A DNA stretch of 7,442 nucleotides from Azoarcus sp. (lineage in GTDB: Bacteria > Pseudomonadota > Gammaproteobacteria > Burkholderiales > Rhodocyclaceae): assembly GCA_023230755.1 (NCBI GenBank), contig JALNWS010000192.1, positions 1 to 7,442 on the forward strand. Reading direction: 5' to 3'. Under the pieces are notes generated by a model that worked only from the letters and a program-made list of their open reading frames with translations, made no database searches and was not told where the DNA came from. Of this stretch, positions 1-5,764 are shown piece after piece (the stretch's first letter is position 1; every line of letters starts with the position of its first letter). The position numbers and the translations under genes are program-made.

Positions 1-1
1 C

Positions 2-250
2 ATCGCAGCGATCTGGAACGACTGCCGCGCACGCTTTGGCAACGGCGGCCCCTACCTGTTCGGCAACTTCAGCGTTGCCGACGCAGCCTTCGCACCGGTC
101 TGCTTCCGTTTCAAGACCTACGGTGTCAAGCCCGACGGCGCGGCTGCGGAATACCTTGCCACCATGCTCGCCAATCCGCACATGCGCGAATGGGAAGCGG
201 CTGCACTGGCCGAAAAGGAGTTCATTGTTTCAGAGGATCTCTACGGCTGA
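2..250 (+). CDS. Glutathione S-transferase, C-terminal part (5' end outside window)
   Basis: The 82 visible residues read in one frame from the window edge to a TGA at 248-250. They look like the all-helical C-terminal domain of a cytosolic glutathione S-transferase: the segment FGNFSVADAAFAPVCFRF (about residues 20-37) carries the S-x-A-D N-capping box (residues 24-27) that starts the conserved helix alpha6, followed by an 'ANPHMREWEAAA' type ending typical of small bacterial GSTs. The thioredoxin-like N-terminal domain with the glutathione site is outside the window, so class and substrate cannot be judged. The stop codon overlaps the cca start by one base (TGATG), so the two are probably co-transcribed and may be translationally coupled. 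Seen: reading frame and motif. Inferred: operon with cca. Confidence 0.85.
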   Translation: MAAIWNDCRARFGNGGPYLFGNFSVADAAFAPVCFRFKTYGVKPDGAAAEYLATMLANPHMREWEAAALAEKEFIVSEDLYG

Positions 251-1479
251 TGCAAGCATTTGTTGTTGGCGGCGCGGTACGTGACGCACTGCTCGGGCTC
301 CCGGTAAAGGATCGCGACTGGGTCGTGGTGGGCGAAACACCGGAGGCCATGCTCGCGCGGGGTTTCCGCCCTGTGGGCAAGGATTTTCCGGTGTTTCTGC
401 ACCCCGTCAGCAACGAGGAATACGCCCTCGCCCGCACCGAACGCAAGAGCGGGCGGGGCTACACCGGATTCGTCTGTCACGCATCGCCCGATGTCACCCT
501 CGAACAGGACCTGCTGCGTCGCGACCTGACGATTAACGCCATTGCCCGTGATGCTGACGGCACTCTGACCGACCCCTATGGCGGCGTCGCCGACCTGAAT
601 GCGAGAGTCTTTCGTCACGTCAGTCCGGCGTTTGCTGAAGATCCGGTGCGTATCCTCCGCGTCGCCCGGTTTGCTGCGCGGTTCGGCGATTTTGGTCTGG
701 CACCCGAAACACTCAAGCTGATGCAGGACATGGTCAGCGCGGGCGAAGTCGACCACCTCGTTCCCGAACGCGTCTGGCAGGAACTGTCCCGCGGCCTGAT
801 GGAGGACTCACCCTCGCGGATGATCCGCACCCTGCGCGCGTGCGGCGCCCTGGCGCGCATCCTGCCCGAAGTGGACGCCCTGTTCGGTGTGCCGCAACCG
901 GCGCAACATCACCCGGAAGTAGACACCGGCGAGCATGTGCTGATGGTCATCGACGCATCGGCACGCGCGGGCTACCCGCTTGCAGTGCGCTGGGCCTGCC
1001 TGCTGCACGATCTTGGCAAAGGCGCCACGCCGGCCGCCATCCTGCCGCATCACTACGGTCACGAAGCACGTGGCGAGCACATGGCCCGCGAAGTATCGGA
1101 GCGGCTGAAGGCACCAACCGATTGCCGCGACCTTGCGGTGATGGTGGCGCGCGAACACGGCATTCTCGGCCAGATCGACATCCTGCGCCCCGAAACCGTC
1201 GTCAAGGTGCTCGAGCGCTGCGATGCGCTGCGCCGGCCTGAGCGCTTCCTGCTGATGCTCGACGCCGCGGCCTGTGACGCTCATGGACGAGGCCGGGAGC
1301 AGACCGCAGACTGGGACCCCGGCGCACGCTGGCGGCAGATACTGAACCGCGTGCGGGCCATTGATGCAGGCAGGATCGCCCGCGAATGCACCGCCAAAAC
1401 ACAGATTCCCGAGCGCATCCATTGCGCACGGCTTGATGCGGTCAAGGCGATCCGCGCCGAAACGTCAGCGGCCGACTGA
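250..1479 (+). CDS. cca: CCA tRNA nucleotidyltransferase (multifunctional, HD domain)
   Basis: This enzyme adds or repairs the 3'-terminal CCA of tRNA from CTP and ATP without a nucleic acid template. The 409-residue product is close to the roughly 412 of E. coli Cca. It opens with the nucleotidyltransferase motif VGGAVRD (6-12), then the metal-binding pair D21-x-D23, the RRDLTINAIA motif (90-99) and EDPVRILRVARFAARFG (130-146) of class II enzymes. A C-terminal HD domain follows, with HPEVDTGEHV (221-230), LLHDLGKG (251-258) and GHEARG (270-275); in E. coli Cca this domain gives phosphatase, 2'-nucleotidase and cyclic phosphodiesterase activities. The ATG at 250 is chosen because it puts VGGAVRD at the usual distance from the N-terminus and overlaps the upstream stop; an in-frame ATG at 190 would add 20 unlike residues. 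No inactivating change is visible. Confidence 0.97.
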   Translation: MQAFVVGGAVRDALLGLPVKDRDWVVVGETPEAMLARGFRPVGKDFPVFLHPVSNEEYALARTERKSGRGYTGFVCHASPDVTLEQDLLRRDLTINAIARDADGTLTDPYGGVADLNARVFRHVSPAFAEDPVRILRVARFAARFGDFGLAPETLKLMQDMVSAGEVDHLVPERVWQELSRGLMEDSPSRMIRTLRACGALARILPEVDALFGVPQPAQHHPEVDTGEHVLMVIDASARAGYPLAVRWACLLHDLGKGATPAAILPHHYGHEARGEHMAREVSERLKAPTDCRDLAVMVAREHGILGQIDILRPETVVKVLERCDALRRPERFLLMLDAAACDAHGRGREQTADWDPGARWRQILNRVRAIDAGRIARECTAKTQIPERIHCARLDAVKAIRAETSAAD

Positions 1480-1501
1480 GCACCATCGCACGGAAAAACC
1501 T

Positions 1502-1699
1502 TCAGATCGCGCGCAGGATGAACCAGGCAAGCAGGGACAGCAATACCGTAGAAGTGAAAGGGAAATGATAAGCTTTGCCTCTGAAACGGAATGCGATATC
1601 CCCTGGCAGTTGGCCAAGTCGCAGGCGCTGCGCGGCGCCGGGCTGAATCACGCCAGAGAGCACGACGATCAGAATGACCACCACAAACCATTTGAGCAT
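1502..1699 (-). CDS. DUF2905-type small membrane protein
   Basis: A 65-residue protein on the minus strand, convergent with cca (22 bases between stop codons). Residues 1-19 form a hydrophobic helix (MLKWFVVVILIVVLSGVI), residues 28-35 read LGQLPGDI, and residues 45-63 form a second hydrophobic segment (HFPFTSTVLLSLLAWFILR). Two helices around a short basic loop with an LGxLPGDI motif and a 'FPFTSTVLLSLL' ending is the recognisable layout of the DUF2905 family of inner-membrane proteins, whose function is unknown. Length matches that family. The start at 1699 has only a weak purine-rich stretch (GGGGTGG) upstream. Seen: motif and hydrophobic pattern. Inferred: inner-membrane location. Family assignment is from memory of the consensus. 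Confidence 0.85.
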   Translation of the reverse strand: MLKWFVVVILIVVLSGVIQPGAAQRLRLGQLPGDIAFRFRGKAYHFPFTSTVLLSLLAWFILRAI

Positions 1700-1724
1700 C
1701 GGCCACCCCAGGCAAAGATGCCGG

Positions 1725-1754
1725 ATTAGACCCCTTCAGGGGCGAACACTGCAA
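1725..1754 (-). promoter_or_regulatory. Candidate promoter for the DUF2905 gene, with palindrome in the spacer
   Basis: Read on the minus strand, TCTAAT (1725-1730; five of six matches to the -10 consensus) lies 18 bases from TTGCAG (1749-1754; only three of six matches to the -35 consensus). The predicted start of transcription, near 1718, gives a leader of about 19 bases before the ATG at 1699. The spacer holds a perfect inverted repeat, CCCCT-TC-AGGGG (1731-1742), directly next to the -10 box. It could be an operator, or a hairpin in the leader of the divergent GST gene. The -35 is weak, so this is a tentative call. Confidence 0.35.
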
Positions 1755-1773
1755 CCAACAGAGCCCACAAAAA

Positions 1774-2394
1774 ATGATCACCCTCCATACCTGGGGCACG
1801 CCAAACGGTCGGAAAGTCTCGATCGCACTGGAAGAACTTGGGCTGGACTACGTCGTCCGACCGGTCGACATCACCCGGGAAGGACAGTTTTCCCCTGAAT
1901 TCGCCGTACTCAACCCCAACCACAAGATTCCGGTTCTGGTCGATAGCGATGGCCCCGATGGTCAGCCGTTCACGGTGATCGAATCGGGTGCAATCCTGAT
2001 CTATCTGGCGGAAAAACATGCCCAACTGCTCCCCACCGATGCGCGTGGGCGCAGTGAAGCCATGCAATGGCTGATGTTCCAGATGGGCAGCGTCGGCCCA
2101 ATGCTTGGCCAGGTACACCACTTCCTGCGCTTTGCGCCGGACGTCATTCCATATGCAATCGACCGCTATTCGCGTGAAGGCGCACGTATCTACGGCGTGC
2201 TCAACACCCGCCTCAAGGGCCGCGAGTGGCTGGCCGGTAACACATATTCGATCGCAGATATTGCGACTTACCCCTGGATTGCCCGCCACGAGTGGCAAGG
2301 TATCGACCTTGCCCGATTCCCGGAGGTGCAGCGCTGGTCAAACGCCATGTCTGCTCGCCCGGCAGTGCGGCGCGGCATGGAGATTCCCAAATGA
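1774..2394 (+). CDS. YfcG/YghU-like (nu-class) glutathione transferase / disulfide-bond oxidoreductase
   Basis: A 206-residue full-length GST closely resembling E. coli YfcG (about 215 residues), a glutathione-dependent disulfide-bond reductase. The thioredoxin-like domain begins MITLHTWGTPNGRKVSIALEE; Thr9 and Asn11 of the TPNG-K motif correspond to the glutathione-contacting residues that replace the catalytic Cys, Ser or Tyr of other GSTs. NHKIPVLVD (49-57) has the cis-proline (Pro53) and ESGAILIYLAEK (70-81) the gamma-glutamyl binding Glu-Ser pair. In the helical domain, GPMLGQVHHF (108-117), IPYAIDRY (125-132) and YSIADIATYPWI (158-169) follow YfcG closely. The stop overlaps the downstream hydrolase start (ATGA). 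No strong Shine-Dalgarno precedes the ATG at 1774. Probably cytosolic; the physiological substrate cannot be read from sequence. Confidence 0.93.
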   Translation: MITLHTWGTPNGRKVSIALEELGLDYVVRPVDITREGQFSPEFAVLNPNHKIPVLVDSDGPDGQPFTVIESGAILIYLAEKHAQLLPTDARGRSEAMQWLMFQMGSVGPMLGQVHHFLRFAPDVIPYAIDRYSREGARIYGVLNTRLKGREWLAGNTYSIADIATYPWIARHEWQGIDLARFPEVQRWSNAMSARPAVRRGMEIPK

Positions 2395-3200
2395 ATGCAG
2401 CATCACGCTTCGGCGACCTTGAAGTCCTCTGCCACTCCCCCGGGAAAGGCAAGCCCCACCCCACCCCGCTGCTCTTCGTCCATGGCGCCTATACCGGCGC
2501 CTGGTGCTGGGAAGAGCACTTCCTGCCCTGGTTCGCAGCCAGAGGATGGACTGCGTATGCGGTTTCCCTCTCCGGACACGGAAAAAGCCTGCACCATGAC
2601 CACCTCGACTCGCTGTCAATAGATGACTACGTCAACGATCTGACCCAGGTCATTGCGCGCCTGCCGAGCGCACCGGTACTGATCGGTCATTCGATGGGCG
2701 GCATGGTGGTGCAGAAATACCTTGAGCGGGCGACGGCCCCTGCCGCCGTACTGATGGCATCCGTGCCACCGCAAGGCCTGATGGGGTCGGCTTTCGGGCT
2801 GATGTTCAAGAAGCCGCATCTGCTGGCCGACCTCAATCGTCTGATGAACGCAGGAGAGGCGCAACTGGAGAGTCTGCGCGAAGCCCTCTTCCACCAGCCA
2901 ATCGACGAAGAGACGCTGCGCCGCTACTATGCGTTGAGTCAGCCCGAGTCGCACCGCGCAATCTGGGACATGACCCTGTTCAATCTGCCACAGCCGGCCC
3001 AGATGCACGACGTCCCGATGCTGATCCTGGGCGGGAGCCACGACCAGCTCATCCCGCCCGACCAGGTGTACATGACCGCCACCACCTACGGCCGGACAGC
3101 AGAGATCTTTGACGATATCGGACACGGAATGATGCTCGAACACGGCTGGGAAGGCGTCGCGAAGCGCATCGCGGAGTGGCTTGAGTCGCAATCGCTATGA
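2391..3200 (+). CDS. Alpha/beta hydrolase (lysophospholipase-like fold)
   Basis: A 269-residue alpha/beta-hydrolase, the usual size for a single-domain member. The oxyanion-hole motif LLFVHGAYTGAWCW (27-40) is followed by LSGHGKS (60-66), the nucleophile elbow GHSMGG (99-104, Ser101), the acid strand LILGGSHDQLIPP (211-223, Asp218) and the histidine loop DDIGHGMMLE (241-250, His245). The Ser-Asp-His triad is therefore complete. A short cap region lies about residues 125-200. I see no signal peptide, so the protein is probably cytosolic. The ATG at 2391 overlaps the GST stop by four bases (ATGA), implying co-transcription and translational coupling; an in-frame GTG at 2292 would run deep into the GST gene and adds unrelated residues. 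Substrate unknown: esterase, lipase, C-C hydrolase or haloperoxidase-like roles are all possible. Confidence 0.92.
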   Translation: MNAASRFGDLEVLCHSPGKGKPHPTPLLFVHGAYTGAWCWEEHFLPWFAARGWTAYAVSLSGHGKSLHHDHLDSLSIDDYVNDLTQVIARLPSAPVLIGHSMGGMVVQKYLERATAPAAVLMASVPPQGLMGSAFGLMFKKPHLLADLNRLMNAGEAQLESLREALFHQPIDEETLRRYYALSQPESHRAIWDMTLFNLPQPAQMHDVPMLILGGSHDQLIPPDQVYMTATTYGRTAEIFDDIGHGMMLEHGWEGVAKRIAEWLESQSL

Positions 3201-3287
3201 GTGCCTGTGCGGGCAGCGGCCAGCTGCAGCAAAAATGCCACATCCGTGCTTTTTTCCTCGCCAGATGGTCGCCAAATTGTCATGATT

Positions 3288-3319
3288 TGTTCAAAGACGC
3301 GCACGTCACGTCTTGAACA
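3288..3319. repeat. Imperfect inverted repeat (11 bp, one bulge)
   Basis: Left arm TGTTCAAAGACG (3288-3299) and right arm CGTCTTGAACA (3309-3319) are complementary over 11 pairs with one extra A in the left arm; the loop is nine bases. There is no T run behind it, so it is a poor intrinsic terminator. A further TTCAAG at 3345-3350 matches the outer arm sequence. It could be a dimeric regulator site (TGTTCAA...TTGAACA) or an RNA hairpin upstream of the small gene. Confidence 0.55.
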
Positions 3320-3383
3320 TTGCACCATCGATCCCAATCTTCGATTCAAGCCCGCCAGAACGCGGCCGTTAATGAAATCAGGA

Positions 3384-3400
3384 GACCGGATGATCCGGTC
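3384..3400. repeat. Perfect palindrome GACCGGAT-G-ATCCGGTC
   Basis: Two 8-base arms with a single central G lie eight bases before the GGAGG ribosome-binding site of the 68-codon gene. As RNA the strands would form a six-pair GC-rich stem (GACCGG/CCGGUC) with the loop AUGAU, which contains an AUG. As DNA it is a plausible operator half-site pair. Both readings place it where it could affect translation or transcription of the small gene. Confidence 0.6.
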
Positions 3401-3476
3401 ACTTTGCGGAGGCCATCATGGTGATCTACATGGACATGCAAACCGGCAAGGAAATTCGGGAAGCCGGCAGGTCTGA
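3390..3476 (+). other. Possible overlapping leader ORF (28 codons)
   Basis: An ATG at 3390 is preceded by AGGAG (3380-3384) at a good five-base distance and opens a 28-residue frame, MIRSLCGGHHGDLHGHANRQ..., ending at 3476. It overlaps the start of the 68-codon gene in a different reading frame; an alternative in-frame ATG lies at 3372. The peptide resembles nothing I recognise and is rich in Gly, His and Arg. It could be a regulatory leader or a chance frame; I favour chance unless it is conserved. Confidence 0.2.
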
Positions 3477-3624
3477 CGAGGAAGTCCTTGCTACCACCAG
3501 GCGTCCTCTCCCCGAAACCGCCCTGCAGATGCAGGAAATCAACTTCAGCGAACGGGCACGGCCAATGCCGCTGCCACGCGATATTGAAACGTTCCTGAAC
3601 GCAATGCGTAGCCAAGAGGCGTAA
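3418..3624 (+). CDS. Small hypothetical protein (68 aa), unknown function
   Basis: The gene has a strong GGAGG (3408-3412) five bases before its ATG and codon use in line with its neighbours, so I consider it real. The product begins MVIYMDMQTGKEI, is hydrophilic and charged, has no cysteine, no signal peptide and no membrane segment. Its middle (residues 29-55) is rich in Pro and Arg, suggesting little fixed structure, and a short amphipathic helix may lie at residues 53-64 (PRDIETFLNAMR). I do not recognise the family. It is monocistronic in appearance: a structured 217-base leader lies upstream and the convergent methyltransferase gene downstream (stops about 50 bases apart). No function is proposed. 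Confidence 0.72.
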   Translation: MVIYMDMQTGKEIREAGRSDEEVLATTRRPLPETALQMQEINFSERARPMPLPRDIETFLNAMRSQEA

Positions 3625-3673
3625 GCGGCCGGAACACGGGACATCCGACTGGCCCGCATATGTTCGCAGCACT

Positions 3674-4846
3674 TCAGAGCGTATGCAGACGATCGCCGCG
3701 AGCGAAACCGATCAATGGCACGTCGATGCCCCGGCCAACGGCAAGCACCTTGAACAGCTCGCCCATCTCCTGCGGCGTCGTCAGCCTTTGGGCGGCGCGC
3801 GCCGCGCGCACATAGTCGGCCGATCCTTCCGGGCCGCGTCGTGCCAGACACTCCAGCACCCCGCAATTGAACAGAAATTGTGCCTGGCTCGTGTAGCCGA
3901 GCACGTCCAGCCCCGCGTCGTATGCCGACTCGGCCATCGCGGTGAAATTGACGAATTCGGTAATGTCGTTCAGCCCCGGCCACAGAAAGGGGTCGGCGTG
4001 CGCATGATGTCGGTAGTAGCACAACAAGGTACCGTTCGAACGCGACGGCAGATAGTACTCGGCGCGCGGATAGCCATAATCGATCAGCAGCATCGCCCCC
4101 TGCTGCAAACGGTCGGCCCATGAGGCCATCCAGGCCTGCCCGGCAAGATTGATCTCGGTCAGGTATTCGCCCTCTGCGGGCGCGGGCAGATCCAGCATGC
4201 GGGCCGCTTCGAGCACGGCCCCCTGTGCCGGACTGTCACCCCAGCAAAATGCCGCGCCATCTTCATGTTCGACGAGAACGACACCGCGCTCGAACACACC
4301 TTCCGCACGCGATATGACCAGATGCACCGGCATCACGTCGAGCACCTCGTTGGCCACCACCACGCCAGCGAAATGTTCCGGCAACGCGTCCAGCCACACA
4401 ACGCGTCCAGCAAGGTGCGGTACCCGTTGCGCCAGCGTGTCGAACTGACGTTCCCTGAGTTCAGCCGAGAGTTCAAGAATGCCATAGGAAACCGGAAGCG
4501 CCTCCCTGCGCTCGAGCTCGAGCAGGAGGTCGGCCGCAAGCAGCCCCGTCCCGGCACCGACTTCGATCACCTGCATGGCACTGCACCGCATCACCTGTTC
4601 TACCTGGCTTGCGAGTGCCTGACCAAACAGCGGCGTGAGTTCGGGCGCAGTAATGAAATCACCATCCGGCCCGAACTTTCTCGCGCCACCGCTGTAATAC
4701 CCCAGCCCGGGCGCGTAAAGTGCCAGTTCCATGTAACGGGAAAACGGCAGCCACCCCCCTGCGCTCCGTATTTCGGATTGCAACAGGGCGGTCAGCCGAT
4801 TGCTCTGATCAAGGGCTTCTGCAGCAGGCTGGGGCAAGGAAGACAT
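3674..4846 (-). CDS. Class I SAM-dependent methyltransferase, MidA/NDUFAF7 family
   Basis: A 390-residue protein of the COG1565/MidA family; the mitochondrial homologue NDUFAF7 methylates an arginine of complex I subunit NDUFS2, while the bacterial substrate is not settled. The family-specific N-terminus GGWLPFSRYMELALYAPGLGYYSGG (30-54) is followed by GDFITAPEL (62-70) and the SAM-binding glycine motif VIEVGAGTG (93-101). NEVLDVMPV (166-174), LLIDYGYP (253-260) and NDITEFVNF (293-301) are further family blocks. The ATG at 4846 is chosen because MSSLPQPAAEALDQ fits family N-termini. A TTG at 4927 would add 27 unlike residues and would include the likely -10 box at 4874-4879. No clear Shine-Dalgarno is visible. 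It diverges from the SDR gene across 112 bases. Cytosolic; no inactivating change seen. Confidence 0.92.
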   Translation of the reverse strand: MSSLPQPAAEALDQSNRLTALLQSEIRSAGGWLPFSRYMELALYAPGLGYYSGGARKFGPDGDFITAPELTPLFGQALASQVEQVMRCSAMQVIEVGAGTGLLAADLLLELERREALPVSYGILELSAELRERQFDTLAQRVPHLAGRVVWLDALPEHFAGVVVANEVLDVMPVHLVISRAEGVFERGVVLVEHEDGAAFCWGDSPAQGAVLEAARMLDLPAPAEGEYLTEINLAGQAWMASWADRLQQGAMLLIDYGYPRAEYYLPSRSNGTLLCYYRHHAHADPFLWPGLNDITEFVNFTAMAESAYDAGLDVLGYTSQAQFLFNCGVLECLARRGPEGSADYVRAARAAQRLTTPQEMGELFKVLAVGRGIDVPLIGFARGDRLHTL

Positions 4847-4873
4847 GGCAGCGGAACAGGTTGGCGATGCGGC

Positions 4874-4879
4874 ATTGTA
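4874..4879 (-). promoter_or_regulatory. Candidate -10 box for the MidA-type methyltransferase
   Basis: On the minus strand the sequence reads GGCTACAATGCC; TACAAT matches five of six bases of the -10 consensus. Transcription would begin near 4867, giving a leader of about 20 bases before the ATG at 4846. No good -35 hexamer sits 16-18 bases upstream, so the call rests on the -10 only. Its position favours the shorter protein start. Confidence 0.4.
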
Positions 4880-4958
4880 GCCGAGCACGCGGGATGAACT
4901 GCAGCGCCGACGTCCTGCCCAGGCCAATCAACAACTCTCGACAAGCCGATACAGCACC

Positions 4959-5708
4959 ATGAACGATCACACATCCGAGCCCGTCATTCTCGTTACCGGC
5001 GCAGCACGCAGAGTCGGTGCCGCCATTGCCCGCGAACTTCACGCGGGCGGCGCACGCATCGCACTGCACTATCGCAGCAGTCGGGATGAGGCCGAAGCAC
5101 TCGCAGCGAGTTTCATCGCGGCCCGCCCCGGTTCGGCCATGACAGTTGGCGGAGACCTCGGTGCCGACGGCGTGCCCGAGGCACTGGCCGACAGGATCCT
5201 GAACCACTTCGGAAGGCTCGACGGACTGGTCAATAACGCCTCAAGCTTCTTTCCCACACCCTGGGGACAAATCGACTCAGGCGCGTGGGCTGACCTTATC
5301 GGCTCAAACCTGAAGGGCCCCCTGTTCCTGACTCAGGCGCTCGCACCGGCGCTCAAGGCGTCGCGTGGGGCGGTGGTCAACATCGTCGACATCCACGCAG
5401 AGCGCCCCCTGCGACATTACGCCCTGTATTGCGCCGCTAAGGCCGGACTGGCGGGGCTGACCCGCGCGCTCGCCCTTGAAATGGCCCCTGAAGTCCGGGT
5501 CAACGGGGTTTCTCCCGGCCCGATCGAATGGCCGGAGGATGGGCAGTTCGCGGGTGACGAGCGTGAACGGATCGTCAGCCAGACCTTGTTGCAGCGCGAA
5601 GGCAGCCCGACCGATATTGCCCGCACAGTGCGCTTCCTGCTGGTCGAGGCCCCCTACATCACCGGCCAGATCCTCGCGGTGGATGGCGGCCGCAGCGTGC
5701 GCCTCTGA
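4959..5708 (+). CDS. Short-chain dehydrogenase/reductase, pteridine reductase-like (FolM/PTR1 type)
   Basis: A 249-residue SDR, a standard single-domain length. The cofactor motif TGAARRVG (13-20) matches the TGxxxRxG form of pteridine reductases, and Arg17 together with HYRSS (37-41) after beta2 favours NADPH. NNAS lies at 92-95. The active site has Asp144 (IVDIHAERP) where classical SDRs have Ser, followed by Tyr157 and Lys161 in YCAAK. The Asp-13-Tyr-4-Lys spacing is that of trypanosomatid PTR1 (Asp181, Tyr194, Lys198), and FolM-type bacterial enzymes share it. The SPGPIEWPE loop (185-193) and C-terminal ITGQILAVDGG (234-244) also fit. Likely role: NADPH reduction of dihydropterin or dihydrofolate, in the cytosol. 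No clear Shine-Dalgarno precedes the ATG. SDR membership is certain; pterin specificity is inferred. Confidence 0.93.
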   Translation: MNDHTSEPVILVTGAARRVGAAIARELHAGGARIALHYRSSRDEAEALAASFIAARPGSAMTVGGDLGADGVPEALADRILNHFGRLDGLVNNASSFFPTPWGQIDSGAWADLIGSNLKGPLFLTQALAPALKASRGAVVNIVDIHAERPLRHYALYCAAKAGLAGLTRALALEMAPEVRVNGVSPGPIEWPEDGQFAGDERERIVSQTLLQREGSPTDIARTVRFLLVEAPYITGQILAVDGGRSVRL

Positions 5709-5729
5709 TCGCCTTCGGGAATGTAAATG

Positions 5730-5735
5730 TATAAT
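5730..5735 (+). promoter_or_regulatory. Candidate -10 box for ttcA
   Basis: TATAAT is a perfect -10 hexamer within an unusually AT-rich patch in the 56-base gap between the SDR gene and ttcA. Transcription would begin near 5742, leaving a leader of about 23 bases. No convincing -35 hexamer is found 16-18 bases upstream, where the SDR gene ends. This suggests ttcA can be transcribed on its own as well as by read-through from the SDR gene. Confidence 0.5.
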
Positions 5736-5764
5736 CCGGAAAGAAATTCTTACCGAGCCCCATT

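Larger units (their letters stand above)
3201..3417. other. 217-base intergenic region with two inverted repeats, no convincing gene
   Basis: The region lies between the hydrolase stop and the 68-codon gene. It holds a bulged 11-bp inverted repeat (3288-3319), a perfect 8-bp-arm palindrome (3384-3400), a GGAGG ribosome-binding site (3408-3412) and a run of six T (3250-3255) without a good hairpin before it. I could not find a consensus-quality promoter: the best pair, TTGAAC (3313-3318) and AATCTT (3336-3341), is weak. This is either a regulated promoter and leader for the small gene, or it hides a small RNA. Confidence 0.6.

Noticed and set aside
190..249. In-frame ATG at 190 as the start of cca
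   Set aside because: The 20 extra residues overlap the GST coding end and precede the VGGAVRD motif, which normally lies within the first few residues. The ATG at 250 also overlaps the upstream stop.
808..1422. 204-codon open frame on the minus strand inside cca
   Set aside because: It is antisense to a strongly supported gene, and its product shows no recognisable motif. Long antisense frames are expected at this GC content.
3213..3255. Possible terminator after the hydrolase (GCAGC/GCTGC hairpin and a run of six T)
   Set aside because: The hairpin (3213-3227) is 22 bases away from the T run (3250-3255), and only a four-pair stem can be drawn directly before the T run.
3650..3670. Sigma-54-like sequence TGGCCCG...TTCGC after the small gene
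   Set aside because: The distance between the GG and GC elements is 13 bases instead of 10, and no gene starts downstream on that strand.
3346..3672. 108-codon minus-strand open frame over the small gene
   Set aside because: The plus-strand frame has a GGAGG site and a convincing start. The minus-strand product has no recognisable feature.
4265..4897. 210-codon open frame on the plus strand opposite the MidA-type gene
   Set aside because: It shadows the methyltransferase reading frame; the composition is His/Arg/Gln rich without family motifs.
4847..4927. TTG start at 4927 for the methyltransferase
   Set aside because: The added 27 residues do not resemble the family and would be encoded across the likely -10 box at 4874-4879.
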